NCBI GenBank assembly: GCA_016720145.1
Contig: JADJXV010000001.1
Coordinates: forward strand, 124,001-188,000
Length of the DNA stretch: 64,000 bases
Reading direction: 5' to 3'
DNA from: Ignavibacteria bacterium
Lineage (GTDB): Bacteria > Bacteroidota > Ignavibacteria > Kapaibacteriales > UBA961
In this document: piece by piece, positions 46,996 through 56,352 of the stretch
How the letters are laid out: every line of letters begins with the position of its first letter
How positions within the stretch are numbered: the first letter of the stretch is position 1
Made by a program: the position numbers and the translations under genes
Notes under the pieces: generated by a model
What the model saw: only the letters and a program-made list of their open reading frames with translations
Told to the model about the DNA's origin: nothing
Databases searched by the model: none

Positions 46996-47976
46996 ATGCT
47001 ATTTGACAATCATCATAGAGTTCACGATTATTTGAGAATTTCCCTTACTGACAGTTGTAATCTCCGCTGCAGCTATTGTATGCCCGATGAGAAAATCACT
47101 TCTCTCGCATCCAAAAAACTAATGCAACCTGATGAAATTGAACATATTGTGCGTGTATTTGTTGGGCTTGGCGTGAAGAAAATACGCCTCACCGGCGGTG
47201 AACCTCTCGTACGGAAAGAAGCTGATGATATCATCCGTCGCATGGGACAATTCCCGGTCAATCTCACTATCACCACCAATGGTGTGATGGTCAATAAGTT
47301 TATCAACCGCTTTAATAAGTCAGGTATTCATTCTCTCAATGTGAGTCTTGATACGCTTGACAGTGCTAAATTTATCAAAATGACACGAAGAGATAACTGG
47401 CAAATTGTTTGGAATAATATACAGTTACTTCTCAATAACGGATTCCATGTCAAGCTTAACGTCGTTGCCATGAAAGGTGTCAATGACGATGAAATTATGG
47501 ACTTTGTCACCCTCACCGAAAAATTACCGATCCATGTGCGGTTTATAGAGTTTATGCCATTTGAGGGGAATTTATGGACGCATACTTCTGTTCTTACCGC
47601 TCGTGATATTCTCCGTAAAATACAATCTCACTTCGCAATTCAAAAGCTTGTTGACGAAAAACATGCAACTGCAAAAGCTTATACGATAGAAGGTTACAAA
47701 GGTACCTTCGCGATTATCAGTACAATGAGCGAACCATTCTGCGATGGGTGTAATCGCATGAGACTCACTGCAGACGGTAAGATGAAAAACTGTCTCTTTT
47801 CTAAAAACGAAACGAATATTCTCGCTGCTTTGAGGAATGGAGAGGATATAATTCCGCTCATCCATTCGTGTCTTTTTGAGAAAGAAGCACAGCTTGGCGG
47901 ACAACTCTTGCCGGTCTATCAACTCATTGACCCGTCACAACTTATTAACAGAAGTATGATTGCAATCGGTGGGTAA
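46996..47976 (+). CDS. moaA: GTP 3',8-cyclase MoaA
   Basis: This 326-residue radical SAM enzyme carries out the first step of molybdenum cofactor synthesis, GTP to 3',8-cyclo-GTP. Cys21, Cys25 and Cys28 (DSCNLRCSYCM) bind the SAM [4Fe-4S] cluster. The C-terminal cluster is bound by CDGCNRMRLTADGKMKNC. IRLTGGEPLVRKE and the region near GTFAIISTMSEPFC are conserved. MoaA of many species ends in two glycines that are needed for activity, and this one ends AIGG. It is the first gene of the cofactor operon, 18 bases before moeA, and is divergent from the iron-sulfur subunit. Confidence 0.97.
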   Translation: MLFDNHHRVHDYLRISLTDSCNLRCSYCMPDEKITSLASKKLMQPDEIEHIVRVFVGLGVKKIRLTGGEPLVRKEADDIIRRMGQFPVNLTITTNGVMVNKFINRFNKSGIHSLNVSLDTLDSAKFIKMTRRDNWQIVWNNIQLLLNNGFHVKLNVVAMKGVNDDEIMDFVTLTEKLPIHVRFIEFMPFEGNLWTHTSVLTARDILRKIQSHFAIQKLVDEKHATAKAYTIEGYKGTFAIISTMSEPFCDGCNRMRLTADGKMKNCLFSKNETNILAALRNGEDIIPLIHSCLFEKEAQLGGQLLPVYQLIDPSQLINRSMIAIGG

Positions 47977-47993
47977 TTAGTTCTATAAATTCC

Positions 47994-49175
47994 ATGATTA
48001 GTACTCAAGAAGCAAAAACAATTCTCCGTGAATATTCACAACCACTCCCTTCAAAACGAGTACCTCTGCTCCATGCCGGGGGTAGAATTCTCGCTGAAAC
48101 CATAGTTGCACTCATAGATGTTCCACCGTTTGATCAATCCTCCGTCGATGGCTATGCTTTGAATTATAAAGATCTTACTGAATACACTACTTTACTTCTT
48201 TCTCAAGAAATTCCTGCGGGTAAAGCATCCGAGACAGCATTGAAGCCCGGCGAAACTGCCCGGATATTTACCGGATCACCGATGCCGAATGGAGCAGATA
48301 CGGTCATCATGCAGGAATTCACAGAAGTAATTGGGAATACTGTACGATGCAATGATCTCAATTTAAAATTGGGTGGAAATGTCCGTCCACAGGGGTCGCA
48401 AACGAAATGTGGTGAAAATGCATTGGCAGCCGGGAGTATCCTTACTCCTGCTGCAATTGGACTCATAGCCGGACTCGGTATCACAGAAGTGTCAATTATT
48501 CCAAGCCCCAAGATTGCACTAATTACTACAGGGAATGAATTAGTTGTACCTGGCGATCAACTCCTTCATGGACAAGTATTTGAAAGTAATTCGTATAGCT
48601 TGAGAGCTGCACTTGCGGAGATGAGAATTGATTCAATTGCGACCTATTCAGTGAGAGATGAAGAATTACTGTTAACGGAAACGATCCGAGCTGCTTTCGA
48701 AGATTGCGAGGTTTTGATACTAACCGGTGGTGTATCGGTTGGGGATTATGATTATGTGCCTAAAGCATTAGAAAATTGCGGTGTGGAGAAGATCATTCAT
48801 AAAATTCGACAACGCCCGGGTAAGCCGTTTTATTTCGGTGTGTTGGGTTCGAAGCTTGTATTTGGATTGCCGGGGAATCCATCATCCGTTCTCACGTGTT
48901 TTTATCGATATGTAAAGCCGATGTTGCTTCAGCTTATGAATATACATCCGTCCGAACCTCATACAGTTACTTTGCCGATTGCAAAAGACTATATCAAAAA
49001 AGAAGGACTGACTTTTTTCTTAAAAGGATGTATTGTTGATGGAGAAGCAATGCCTCTTGGTGCGCAGGAATCATATCAGATGAACAGTTATGCGAGGGCA
49101 GAATGCTTAATTGAGCTCGAAGAATCACGCAAAGAATATCAAAAAGGGGATAGAGTAACAGCTTATCTATTATGA
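47994..49175 (+). CDS. moeA: Molybdopterin molybdenumtransferase MoeA
   Basis: This 393-residue enzyme inserts molybdate into adenylated molybdopterin. The N-terminal domain carries VPPFDQSSVDGYAL and RIFTGSPMPNGADTVIMQE. The MoCF-biosynthesis domain includes LITTGNELV, ILTGGVSVGDYDYV, RPGKPFYFG and FGLPGNPSSVLTCF. The C-terminal domain ends in a beta barrel of about 75 residues. All expected MoeA motifs are present and the length is typical. It lies between moaA and the TSUP transporter. The 121 bases after it contain AAGGAGA at 49287-49293 for the next gene. Confidence 0.97.
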   Translation: MISTQEAKTILREYSQPLPSKRVPLLHAGGRILAETIVALIDVPPFDQSSVDGYALNYKDLTEYTTLLLSQEIPAGKASETALKPGETARIFTGSPMPNGADTVIMQEFTEVIGNTVRCNDLNLKLGGNVRPQGSQTKCGENALAAGSILTPAAIGLIAGLGITEVSIIPSPKIALITTGNELVVPGDQLLHGQVFESNSYSLRAALAEMRIDSIATYSVRDEELLLTETIRAAFEDCEVLILTGGVSVGDYDYVPKALENCGVEKIIHKIRQRPGKPFYFGVLGSKLVFGLPGNPSSVLTCFYRYVKPMLLQLMNIHPSEPHTVTLPIAKDYIKKEGLTFFLKGCIVDGEAMPLGAQESYQMNSYARAECLIELEESRKEYQKGDRVTAYLL

Positions 49176-49296
49176 AGTTAGATAGAATATACCTATCGAA
49201 AGTTCACTAAAAGTATTCGAAGTGGGAGAATACAAATCATCATGATACTGATGTATTACTTTTACCCATCTAATCCTATCACAATGAAGGAGATAC

Positions 49297-50031
49297 ATGC
49301 CTGACGTTTCGATTATTTTCTACCTGTTGTTGTTTGTTGTTGCTTTCTTATACTCGTCTGTCGGTCATGGTGGTGCGAGCGGATATTTGGCGCTCATGGC
49401 GTTATTTAGTATGCCGGTAGCATTCATGAAATCATCGTCACTTCTTCTTAACATTTGCGTGTCGTTGGTTGCATTTGTACTGTTTTATCGGAATGTGGAG
49501 TTTCCTTGGAAACTATTTATAATTCTTACACTTGTGTCTATCCCGTGTGCATTTATAGGTGGTATGATTACGACGAATTCCTCGCATTACAAACATATTC
49601 TCGGAGCGCTTCTGCTGGTACCTGCTGTTCGGTTTACAGGAATATTTCCTGAAAAATCGATTCTGAAACGCAAAATATCTATACCAATTGCTTTGATTAT
49701 TGGAGCAATCATTGGGTTACTTTCCAGTATGATTGGAATTGGCGGAGGAATTCTCCTTTCTCCACTTTTGATACTTTTAGGTTGGGCGACGACCAAAGAA
49801 AGTTCAGCCGTCAGTGCTTTATTTATTTTCCTCAATTCTATTGCTGCCGTACTCGGTATGCATTCGCGTGGAGTAGTATTCGAAAGTAACATTTTCCTTT
49901 TCGCTTCCATTGCCGTCGCCGGCGGTCTCCTTGGGGCATATTATGGATCGAAGCATCGCAATCCTATTACTCTCAAACGGCTACTGTCAGCTGTTCTCTT
50001 AATTGCTTCAATAAAACTCATATTTACATAA
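49297..50031 (+). CDS. TSUP (TauE/SafE) family membrane transporter
   Basis: This 244-residue protein has seven to eight membrane segments and the duplicated TauE/SafE fold. The first half has SSVGHGGASGYLALMALF. The second half has SSMIGIGGGILLSPLLILLG and later AYYGSKHRNP. Family members export or import small sulfur-containing anions such as sulfite or sulfoacetate. A strong ribosome-binding site (AAGGAGA) lies 4 bases before ATG 49297. Its place inside the cofactor operon, between moeA and moaD, suggests movement of an oxyanion tied to molybdopterin sulfur chemistry or molybdate supply. That link is inference, because TSUP genes are also common outside such operons. Confidence 0.9.
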   Translation: MPDVSIIFYLLLFVVAFLYSSVGHGGASGYLALMALFSMPVAFMKSSSLLLNICVSLVAFVLFYRNVEFPWKLFIILTLVSIPCAFIGGMITTNSSHYKHILGALLLVPAVRFTGIFPEKSILKRKISIPIALIIGAIIGLLSSMIGIGGGILLSPLLILLGWATTKESSAVSALFIFLNSIAAVLGMHSRGVVFESNIFLFASIAVAGGLLGAYYGSKHRNPITLKRLLSAVLLIASIKLIFT

Positions 50032-50057
50032 GTTATTCATAAATAATACTATTGGCG

Positions 50058-50285
50058 ATGAAGATAATACCCTTTGGCAAACTTGCCGATATACTTGAAA
50101 ATAATGTTGTGTTCGTCGATCACATTCTTGATACCGACGGTCTGCGGCATGCACTCGAAATTCAATTTCCGCAAATCAGTCATATTCAATATCTTGTAGC
50201 GGTGAATAGAAAAATTGTCACCGAAAATACGTTGATTTCAAGTGACGCGACTATAGCATTACTTCCACCATTTTCCGGTGGATAG
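50058..50285 (+). CDS. moaD: Molybdopterin synthase sulfur carrier subunit MoaD
   Basis: This 75-residue ubiquitin-fold protein ends in the required Gly-Gly (PPFSGG), whose C-terminus is activated as adenylate and thiocarboxylate. I use the ATG at 50058 (MKIIPFGKLADIL). A TTG at 50052 is in frame but less likely. The C-terminus overlaps the upstream open part of the next frame, but that gene's real start is 50317. Directly upstream is the TSUP gene and directly downstream is moeB. Confidence 0.92.
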   Translation: MKIIPFGKLADILENNVVFVDHILDTDGLRHALEIQFPQISHIQYLVAVNRKIVTENTLISSDATIALLPPFSGG

Positions 50286-50316
50286 CCGTAAATATCAAAT
50301 CTGTAATTTACAATTC

Positions 50317-51423
50317 ATGAACGCTCGTTACGCCCGCCAAATAGTACTTCCTAATTTTGGAATCTCCGCGCAAGCCGCACTTTCGAGAGCAAAAGTGCTT
50401 GTCATCGGTGCCGGTGGACTTGGGTGTCCTGCACTGCAATATCTTGCTGCATCGGGAGTAGGGACAATTGGGATAATCGATCATGATGAGATAGAATTGT
50501 CCAATTTACATCGTCAAATACTTTTTGATGAAAGTGATATTGGAAAGAATAAAGCTAAAGTTGCTGCCATTAAACTACAAAAAAGTAATTCTGATTTATC
50601 CATTCAAGTCTTTGAAACAAAAATAGATAATAGAAATGCACTCGGGATTATTAGAGAGTATGATATTGTAATTGACGGTTCGGATAATTTCCCTACTCGC
50701 TACGTAGTCAATGACGCATGCGCTATTCTGAAAATTCCTCTCATCTATGGCAGCGTTTTTCGATATGAAGGTCAAGTTTCGGTATTTCACTCACCGAGTC
50801 ATATCGATAATATTCTTGATCGAGCTGCCAATTATAGAGATATATTTCCTGTTCCACCGGCGAAAGGTGAAGTGCCCAATTGCCTAGAAACTGGAGTGTT
50901 AGGTGTGCTGACCGGTATTGTTGGCACATGGCAGGCAAGTGAAGCAATTAAGCTTATTACGGGAATCGGGGAGGTGCTTTCTTCGACAATATTGACCTTG
51001 AACATGCTTACCAATACAATCGAACATTTCACATTCGAACTCCACCCTGATGCTTTGTTCGGCGCGCCGTCGAATGAAAACGAACTCTCTCACATGAACT
51101 ATGATGATTTCTGCGGAATCAAATCAGATATTCAGGAAATTACATGGAAAAAATTCAGAGAAATCTATTCAACAGAATCAGTTATTTTACTCGATGTGCG
51201 CGATGAATATGAAATGCCAAAGGTTAAGAAATTTACCTATAAGTCTATTCCAATGAATGATTTGCAAAGTCGTATGCACGAACTTGACACAACCAAAACG
51301 ATAGTTGTATTTTGCCAAACAGGGAAGCGAAGTATAGTTGCGGCTTTTGATTTAATGGCAATTCTCAAGCTACAACATGTACTAAGTATTAGTGGTGGAA
51401 TCAACGCAATAGATGAGAATTAA
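50317..51423 (+). CDS. moeB: MoaD adenylyltransferase MoeB with C-terminal rhodanese
   Basis: This 368-residue E1-like protein starts at ATG 50317 (MNARYARQIVLPNFGISAQA). Residues about 30-240 form the ThiF/MoeB adenylation domain with VIGAGGLGCPALQYLAASGV, IIDHDEIELSNLHRQ and DGSDNFPTRYVVND. The C-terminal 105 residues are a rhodanese domain with active loop VVFCQTGKRS (Cys of CQTGKRS) and LLDVRDEYEMPK. The arrangement is that of MOCS3-type proteins. It can adenylate MoaD and supply persulfide sulfur itself. I do not see the CxxC zinc motifs of standard MoeB. It is flanked by moaD and moaE. Confidence 0.95.
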   Translation: MNARYARQIVLPNFGISAQAALSRAKVLVIGAGGLGCPALQYLAASGVGTIGIIDHDEIELSNLHRQILFDESDIGKNKAKVAAIKLQKSNSDLSIQVFETKIDNRNALGIIREYDIVIDGSDNFPTRYVVNDACAILKIPLIYGSVFRYEGQVSVFHSPSHIDNILDRAANYRDIFPVPPAKGEVPNCLETGVLGVLTGIVGTWQASEAIKLITGIGEVLSSTILTLNMLTNTIEHFTFELHPDALFGAPSNENELSHMNYDDFCGIKSDIQEITWKKFREIYSTESVILLDVRDEYEMPKVKKFTYKSIPMNDLQSRMHELDTTKTIVVFCQTGKRSIVAAFDLMAILKLQHVLSISGGINAIDEN

Positions 51424-51431
51424 ACTCAATT

Positions 51432-51875
51432 ATGAAAAAAAATAAAAAAAGCATGCAGTTTATCGAAGGTGCAATTCCGCCTTCACTTATTGCCGATGAC
51501 ATTGCAAAACACAGCACAAAAACGAATATTGGTGCTCATAGTATTTTCCTCGGTCAAGTGCGTAGTGATGTAATTGGTGAACGTTTCATTCAAGCAATTG
51601 AATATTCCTGTTATCCAGATATGTGCGAAGAAGTAATGTATGAAATACGTGAGGAAATTATTCCAAAATATGAACTCAATTGTCTCCATATTTATCATAG
51701 TATTGGGATAGTGGATGCAGGTCAGATTTGTTTGTTTGTGTTCACTTCTTCAAAACATCGCAAAAATGCAATCGATGCCTGCAGCGAACTAGTCGAACGA
51801 ATCAAAAAAGACCTGCCGATTTGGGGAAAAGAAATTTTTTCGGATGAAAATTATCAATGGAAAATTAATACTTAA
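51432..51875 (+). CDS. moaE: Molybdopterin synthase catalytic subunit MoaE
   Basis: This 147-residue large subunit of molybdopterin synthase converts cyclic pyranopterin phosphate to molybdopterin using MoaD thiocarboxylate. Family motifs include GAHSIFLGQVRSD, IEYSCYPDMCEEVMYEI, LHIYHSIGIVDAGQICLFVF and SSKHRKNAIDACSELVERIK followed by DLPIWGKEIF. The conserved Lys residues near the C-terminus (KKDLPIWGKE) are present. It starts 8 bases after moeB and its stop is 1 base before the moaC start. The N-terminus carries a short Lys-rich tail (MKKNKKSMQF). Confidence 0.95.
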   Translation: MKKNKKSMQFIEGAIPPSLIADDIAKHSTKTNIGAHSIFLGQVRSDVIGERFIQAIEYSCYPDMCEEVMYEIREEIIPKYELNCLHIYHSIGIVDAGQICLFVFTSSKHRKNAIDACSELVERIKKDLPIWGKEIFSDENYQWKINT

Positions 51876-51876
51876 T

Positions 51877-52788
51877 ATGGTCAATATTACTTCTAAATCA
51901 AAGAGCTATCGTATAGCAATTGCTGAAGCAATTCTGAAAACAAGCGCGCAATCAACAATAGATGAGATTACCGAAAAACGTGTGCCCAAGGGAGATGTGT
52001 TTGAATTTTCAAGAGCAGCCGGCTTGCTCGCCATCAAAAACACAAGTAATGTCATACCCGACTGCCATCCTTTGCCCATAGAATACGCTGCAATACATTC
52101 AGAAATAAGAGGATTGGAAATTGTAGTGACTGTCGAGGTGCATACAATCTACAAAACAGGAGTCGAGGTTGAGGCGATGCACGGTGCAGCAGTGACAGCG
52201 CTGACGATGTATGACATGCTGAAGCCAATTGACAAGCAGATCGAGATTGGGACGATACGTTTAGTGGAGAAAAAAGGAGGGAAATCTGATGTGAAAATGG
52301 TTGTCGATAGAGCAATGATTGTGGCGGTGGTGGTATGTTCGGATAGCGTGTCCTCAGGCATGAAGCAAGACCGAGCAGGGAAATTAATTGCCGATAACCT
52401 CATGAAATATCAGAATATTACGACAGACTACCAAATAATCCCGGATGAGAAAGAAAGAATTACAAACTGTATTCAGGACTTGACTTCGCGAGGAGTGGAT
52501 ATGATTATTTTCACCGGCGGCACAGGACTCTCCAAGCGTGATGTGACACCGGATACTATTCGACCACTTCTCGACCGAGAAATCCCCGGTATAATGGAAG
52601 TAGCGCGGCAATTTGGACAGGAGCGTACGCCTTTCTCGATGCTTTCACGCGGCTTGGCAGGTATGATTGGGAATACTTTAGTCTTGACATTTCCTGGTTC
52701 GGTTAATGGTGTCAAAGAATATATGGAATCTTTGTTCCCTCATATATTTCATGTATTTACAGTGCTAGATGGGCAGAGGCATGATTGA
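51877..52788 (+). CDS. moaC: Fused cyclic pyranopterin phosphate synthase / MogA-MoaB-type protein
   Basis: The protein has 303 residues from ATG 51877 (MVNITSKSKSYRIAIAEAIL). An in-frame ATG at 51844 would overlap moaE, and the later start gives the usual MoaC N-terminus. Residues 1-140 are MoaC, with KGDVFEFSRAAG, DCHPLP and YDMLKPIDK, which makes cPMP from 3',8-cyclo-GTP. Residues about 145-303 are a MogA/MoaB domain (VVVCSDSVSSGMKQDRAGKL, IFTGGTGLSKRDVTPD, GNTLVLTFPGS) that adenylates molybdopterin. MoaC-MogA fusions occur in several Bacteroidota-related lineages. It is the last cofactor gene and 241 bases with no recognised feature separate it from malQ. Confidence 0.93.
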   Translation: MVNITSKSKSYRIAIAEAILKTSAQSTIDEITEKRVPKGDVFEFSRAAGLLAIKNTSNVIPDCHPLPIEYAAIHSEIRGLEIVVTVEVHTIYKTGVEVEAMHGAAVTALTMYDMLKPIDKQIEIGTIRLVEKKGGKSDVKMVVDRAMIVAVVVCSDSVSSGMKQDRAGKLIADNLMKYQNITTDYQIIPDEKERITNCIQDLTSRGVDMIIFTGGTGLSKRDVTPDTIRPLLDREIPGIMEVARQFGQERTPFSMLSRGLAGMIGNTLVLTFPGSVNGVKEYMESLFPHIFHVFTVLDGQRHD

Positions 52789-53029
52789 TAATGGTGATAA
52801 TCCTAAACTTTGTCAAATAGAAAATTAAGTAGCATCGGCAAACCTTAGTAGAAAATTGTTTTGAATAGAAAAGAACCTTATTACCTTACAATATCGTTTT
52901 CTACCTAGTAGAGTGATAAGACTAAATTGAATAAGGTTGTAATTGTTTTGGGTAATATTTGATACTTAGGTTTTCATACTCTTCGATTGTAGTCAACCAC
53001 AATTCTAAAAGTTAAGTACAAAGTAAGTG

Positions 53030-54529
53030 TTATAATCGACCGTAAATCGATGTAAACGAACGTAGTACACGAAAATTCTTTTCCTTCATCATTGCCTTCG
53101 TCGCCCTCCACGACCAATTTCCCTTTGAAGTTGACGGTTGATTCATTCTCGCCTCCGGGCCGAGTCCCAAAACATCCTGCAGAGGAATAATAGAAATCAT
53201 TGCAACAGATGACAGAGCAAGCTTCATAAAATCCTCGTGAATAGTCACTTCTTTCGGTGTAGCGCTCAGATATTTTTTAATATAATGTTTACTTTTTGCA
53301 CTTGCGTCACTTTTGTACCAACCGCGTGTGGTGTTATTGTCATGCGTACCGGTATAGACGAGACAGTTTTTGGTGTAATTATGTGGTAAATATGGATTAT
53401 TCGGCGTATCATCGAAGGCAAACTGCAATACTTTCATACCCGGAAGGGTGAATTTTTCCATTACTTCTTTCACATCGTCGGTGATTGTCCCAAGATCCTC
53501 GGCAATCACCGGAAAATGGTCAAATGTAGCAGTAAGCGATTGTAAAAATTCAAGCGTAGGTACGGATTGCCACGTACCATTGACCGCTGTTTTTTCATGC
53601 GCAGGTATATCCCAATAGGCGACGAGTCCTCGGAAATGGTCAATTCTTACAGCATCATAGAGTTCGAAATTTCGCTTTAATCGATGTTTCCACCATATAA
53701 ACTCTGTCTTTTGAAGTGCAGTCCAATTATACAATGGATTACCCCACCGCTGACCTTTCGGACTGAAATAATCAGGCGGAACTCCGGCGACGGAGGTAGG
53801 CAAGCTGCGGGAATTTAACTGAAAAATGTGAGGATTCGACCATACATCGGCACTGTCATGACTACTGTAAATAGGAATATCTCCAAGAAGATGGATGTGT
53901 TTAGCATGACAATATTTTTTCAAGGAAGTCCATTGCTTGTGAAATTGAAATTGGAGGAATTTTTCACGTTCAATCGCTTCGATGTGATTCGCAGCAGCAA
54001 TTCCAAGAACATCAGGATTACGTAAACGTAGAGCATCCGACCATTCAAACCACGGCTTACCGGCAAAGTGAGTCTTCAACGCCGTAAACAAAGAATAGTC
54101 ATCTAACCAATAAGAATTTAATGAACAAAATTGTTCGTATTCTTTGTGCTTGTTCTGCTTTTGAAAATTTTGGAATGCAATTGTAAATAAATGCTGTTTA
54201 AACTCATGAACTGCTTTATAATCAACATGTTCGACAGGGAAATTTGGTCTATTTTTAATGATTTTCGCTGAAAGCAGATTATCCTTCATCATCAATTCAG
54301 GACTTATAAAAAGAGTATTTCCGGCGAAGGCAGATGAACTACTATACGGTGAATTTCCGGAGGATAAATCGGTAGGTGTCAGAGGGAGAATTTGCCAGAT
54401 TTTCTGTCCTGCTTCGGATAATCGATCAGCAAAATGGTAGGCAGCAGAACCGAAATCACCAATTCCAAATTCTGACGGGAGAGAAGAAATATGAAGAAGC
54501 ACACCGCTCGCACGAGAAGAAAGTATCAT
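53030..54529 (-). CDS. malQ: 4-alpha-glucanotransferase (amylomaltase)
   Basis: This 499-residue GH77 enzyme starts at ATG 54529 (MILSSRASGVLLHISSLPSE). The frame extends back to 54646, but those residues are not family-like. It disproportionates maltooligosaccharides. Catalytic signatures are seen in order: DAVRIDHFRG (nucleophile Asp), PVIAEDLG (acid/base Glu) and TGTHDNNTTRGW (transition-state Asp). The N-terminal GIGDFGSAAYHFADRLSEAG and LPLTPTDLSSGNSPYSSSSA are typical. The length agrees with the bacterial type. It is divergent from the acyltransferase gene and is not in an obvious glycogen operon here. Confidence 0.96.
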   Translation of the reverse strand: MILSSRASGVLLHISSLPSEFGIGDFGSAAYHFADRLSEAGQKIWQILPLTPTDLSSGNSPYSSSSAFAGNTLFISPELMMKDNLLSAKIIKNRPNFPVEHVDYKAVHEFKQHLFTIAFQNFQKQNKHKEYEQFCSLNSYWLDDYSLFTALKTHFAGKPWFEWSDALRLRNPDVLGIAAANHIEAIEREKFLQFQFHKQWTSLKKYCHAKHIHLLGDIPIYSSHDSADVWSNPHIFQLNSRSLPTSVAGVPPDYFSPKGQRWGNPLYNWTALQKTEFIWWKHRLKRNFELYDAVRIDHFRGLVAYWDIPAHEKTAVNGTWQSVPTLEFLQSLTATFDHFPVIAEDLGTITDDVKEVMEKFTLPGMKVLQFAFDDTPNNPYLPHNYTKNCLVYTGTHDNNTTRGWYKSDASAKSKHYIKKYLSATPKEVTIHEDFMKLALSSVAMISIIPLQDVLGLGPEARMNQPSTSKGNWSWRATKAMMKEKNFRVLRSFTSIYGRL

Positions 54530-54644
54530 GAAAAAGGTTATATTGTATTGGGTTGAACGAAATGTATATTGTACGGTATGTACTTGAATGTTCCAAATAT
54601 ACAAACAATTTCCTGCTTTGTTTATCATATAATTACTGCTTATC

Positions 54645-55742
54645 ATGACCGAGAATCACTCTCTATTCAAGTTTCCGACTTTTGACAAAGTTTTTGACCC
54701 ACGGCATAACAATTTCGGTTTTATGCGATTTTTTCTCGCAACATTAGTCATCCTTTCTCACGCCTTACCGATTGGTGGATTCCCAAATTACGATCCATTT
54801 ATAATGCTCAGTCATCATGCTACTACATTAGGTACGGTTGCGGTGGCGGGATTTTTTGCATTGAGTGGATTTTTAATCACTCGCAGCTACTATACTACTC
54901 AAAATATACAGCAATTTTTATGGCACCGATTCCTCCGTATTTTCCCGGGATTTTGGGTGTGTTTGATCATTTCAGCTTTTGTTTTTGCACCGCTCATGCA
55001 GTGGTTGGAGAAGGGAAGTATGTATGGCTTATTTGAATCTGAAGAATCACCATTACGCTATATTTATTCCAATCTATTTTTATTTATTCATCAATGGACA
55101 ATAGCCGGGCTACCGACTACTACACCGTATCATGGTATTAACGGTTCACTGTGGACACTTATCCATGAGTTTATTTGTTACCTCGGGGTTGGGGTGTTTG
55201 GCGTATTGAGTATTCTACAGAAGCGCTGGACCGTGGTCATGCTGTTAATACTACTGTGGACACTGCAACTACTAAGAATTCATACACCTACAGCAGTCCC
55301 ATTTGTAGTGGGGCATCCATTTATCGAGGAGTTTATTCGCCTGTCGATTACTTTTTTCTGTGGAGCAGTATTCTTTCTCTTTAAAGATAAAGTACCTTTC
55401 TCCGGTATGATGGCAATCGTTGCAGTCTTGATATATCTCGGGGGCGCTGCACTTGGGTTTACCTTAGAAGTAGAATCAATGACGATATCGTATTGTATGT
55501 TTTGGCTAACATTCAAGTTACCGTTTCAAGCGTTTGACAAGCGAGGAGATTTTTCGTATGGACTCTATATTTACGCCTTTCCAACTCAGCAAATGTTGGC
55601 TATACTTGGCGCGCACCAGTTAGGTTATATACCATTTGTCATTTTGGGAATAATTGGCACGTTGATATTTGCTATTCCAAGCTATAAGTTCATTGAAAAA
55701 CCTATGTTAGAATTGAAGAAAATTGTTCAGAAGAAGTCGTAA
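54645..55742 (+). CDS. Acyltransferase 3 (OafA-like) membrane protein
   Basis: This 365-residue protein has about ten membrane segments. The first segment carries the conserved His in LATLVILSHALPIGGF and the start FGFMRFFLATL. GFFALSGFLITRSYY, FLWHRFLRIFPGFWVCLI, then NGSLWTLIHEFICYLG are all standard motifs of family 3 acyltransferases. These O-acetylate or acylate surface sugars in lipopolysaccharide, peptidoglycan or antibiotics. The last residues (KFIEKPMLELKKIVQKK) also fit. The divergent start lies 116 bases from malQ. It is followed directly by the repeat array. Substrate is unknown. Confidence 0.93.
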   Translation: MTENHSLFKFPTFDKVFDPRHNNFGFMRFFLATLVILSHALPIGGFPNYDPFIMLSHHATTLGTVAVAGFFALSGFLITRSYYTTQNIQQFLWHRFLRIFPGFWVCLIISAFVFAPLMQWLEKGSMYGLFESEESPLRYIYSNLFLFIHQWTIAGLPTTTPYHGINGSLWTLIHEFICYLGVGVFGVLSILQKRWTVVMLLILLWTLQLLRIHTPTAVPFVVGHPFIEEFIRLSITFFCGAVFFLFKDKVPFSGMMAIVAVLIYLGGAALGFTLEVESMTISYCMFWLTFKLPFQAFDKRGDFSYGLYIYAFPTQQMLAILGAHQLGYIPFVILGIIGTLIFAIPSYKFIEKPMLELKKIVQKKS

Positions 55743-55760
55743 GTTGTGAGTCGAAACATT

Positions 55761-56276
55761 GTCTGGACTAGGATTTGTAGGATTAATGGATTGTAGGATT
55801 AGTTGTGACGTAATTAGGATTGGAAGTTGTCCGGACTAGGATTTGTGGGATTAAAGGATTGTAGGATTAGTTGTGTTGTATTGGAATTGGAGGTTGTCTG
55901 GACTTGGATTTGTGGGATTAAAGGATTGTAGGATTAGTTGTGACGTAATTAGGATTGGAGGTTGTCTGGACTAGGATTTGTGGGATTAAAGGATTGTAGG
56001 ATTAGTTGTGTTGTATTGGAATTGGAGGTTGTCTGGACTTGGATTTGTGGGATTAAAGGATTGTAGGATTAGTTGTGTTGTATTGGAATTGGAGGTTGTC
56101 TGGACTTGGATTTGTGGGATTAAAGGATTGTAGGATTAGTTGTGACGTAATTAGGATTGGAGGTTGTCTGGACTAGGATTTGTGGGATTAAAGGATTGCA
56201 GGATTACTTTTGTTGTAATAGGATTGGAGGATGTCTGAACTAGGATTTGTTGGATTAAAGGATTGTAGGATTACTA
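55761..56276 (+). repeat. Upstream GGATT-rich direct repeat array (8 units) next to the GxxExxY gene
   Basis: Eight copies begin at 55761, 55829, 55896, 55964, 56031, 56098, 56166 and 56233, spaced 67 or 68 bases. Each unit is a conserved 41-base core beginning GTCTGGACTAGGATTTGTGG plus a 26-27-base spacer. The core includes four to five GGATT pentamers. Spacers come in two kinds: one with GACGTAATTAGGATT, giving period 68, and one with GTTGTATTGGAATT, giving period 67. They alternate as a, b, a, b, b, a. This suggests growth by duplicating two-unit blocks. The array ends about 75 bases before the gene's start at 56353. Confidence 0.9.
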
Positions 56277-56352
56277 ATGCAGAATTACTATTGCAGAATT
56301 TGGATTTCTCGGTTAATTATTTTCATTAAATTTTTCACATTTAAAGAATACT

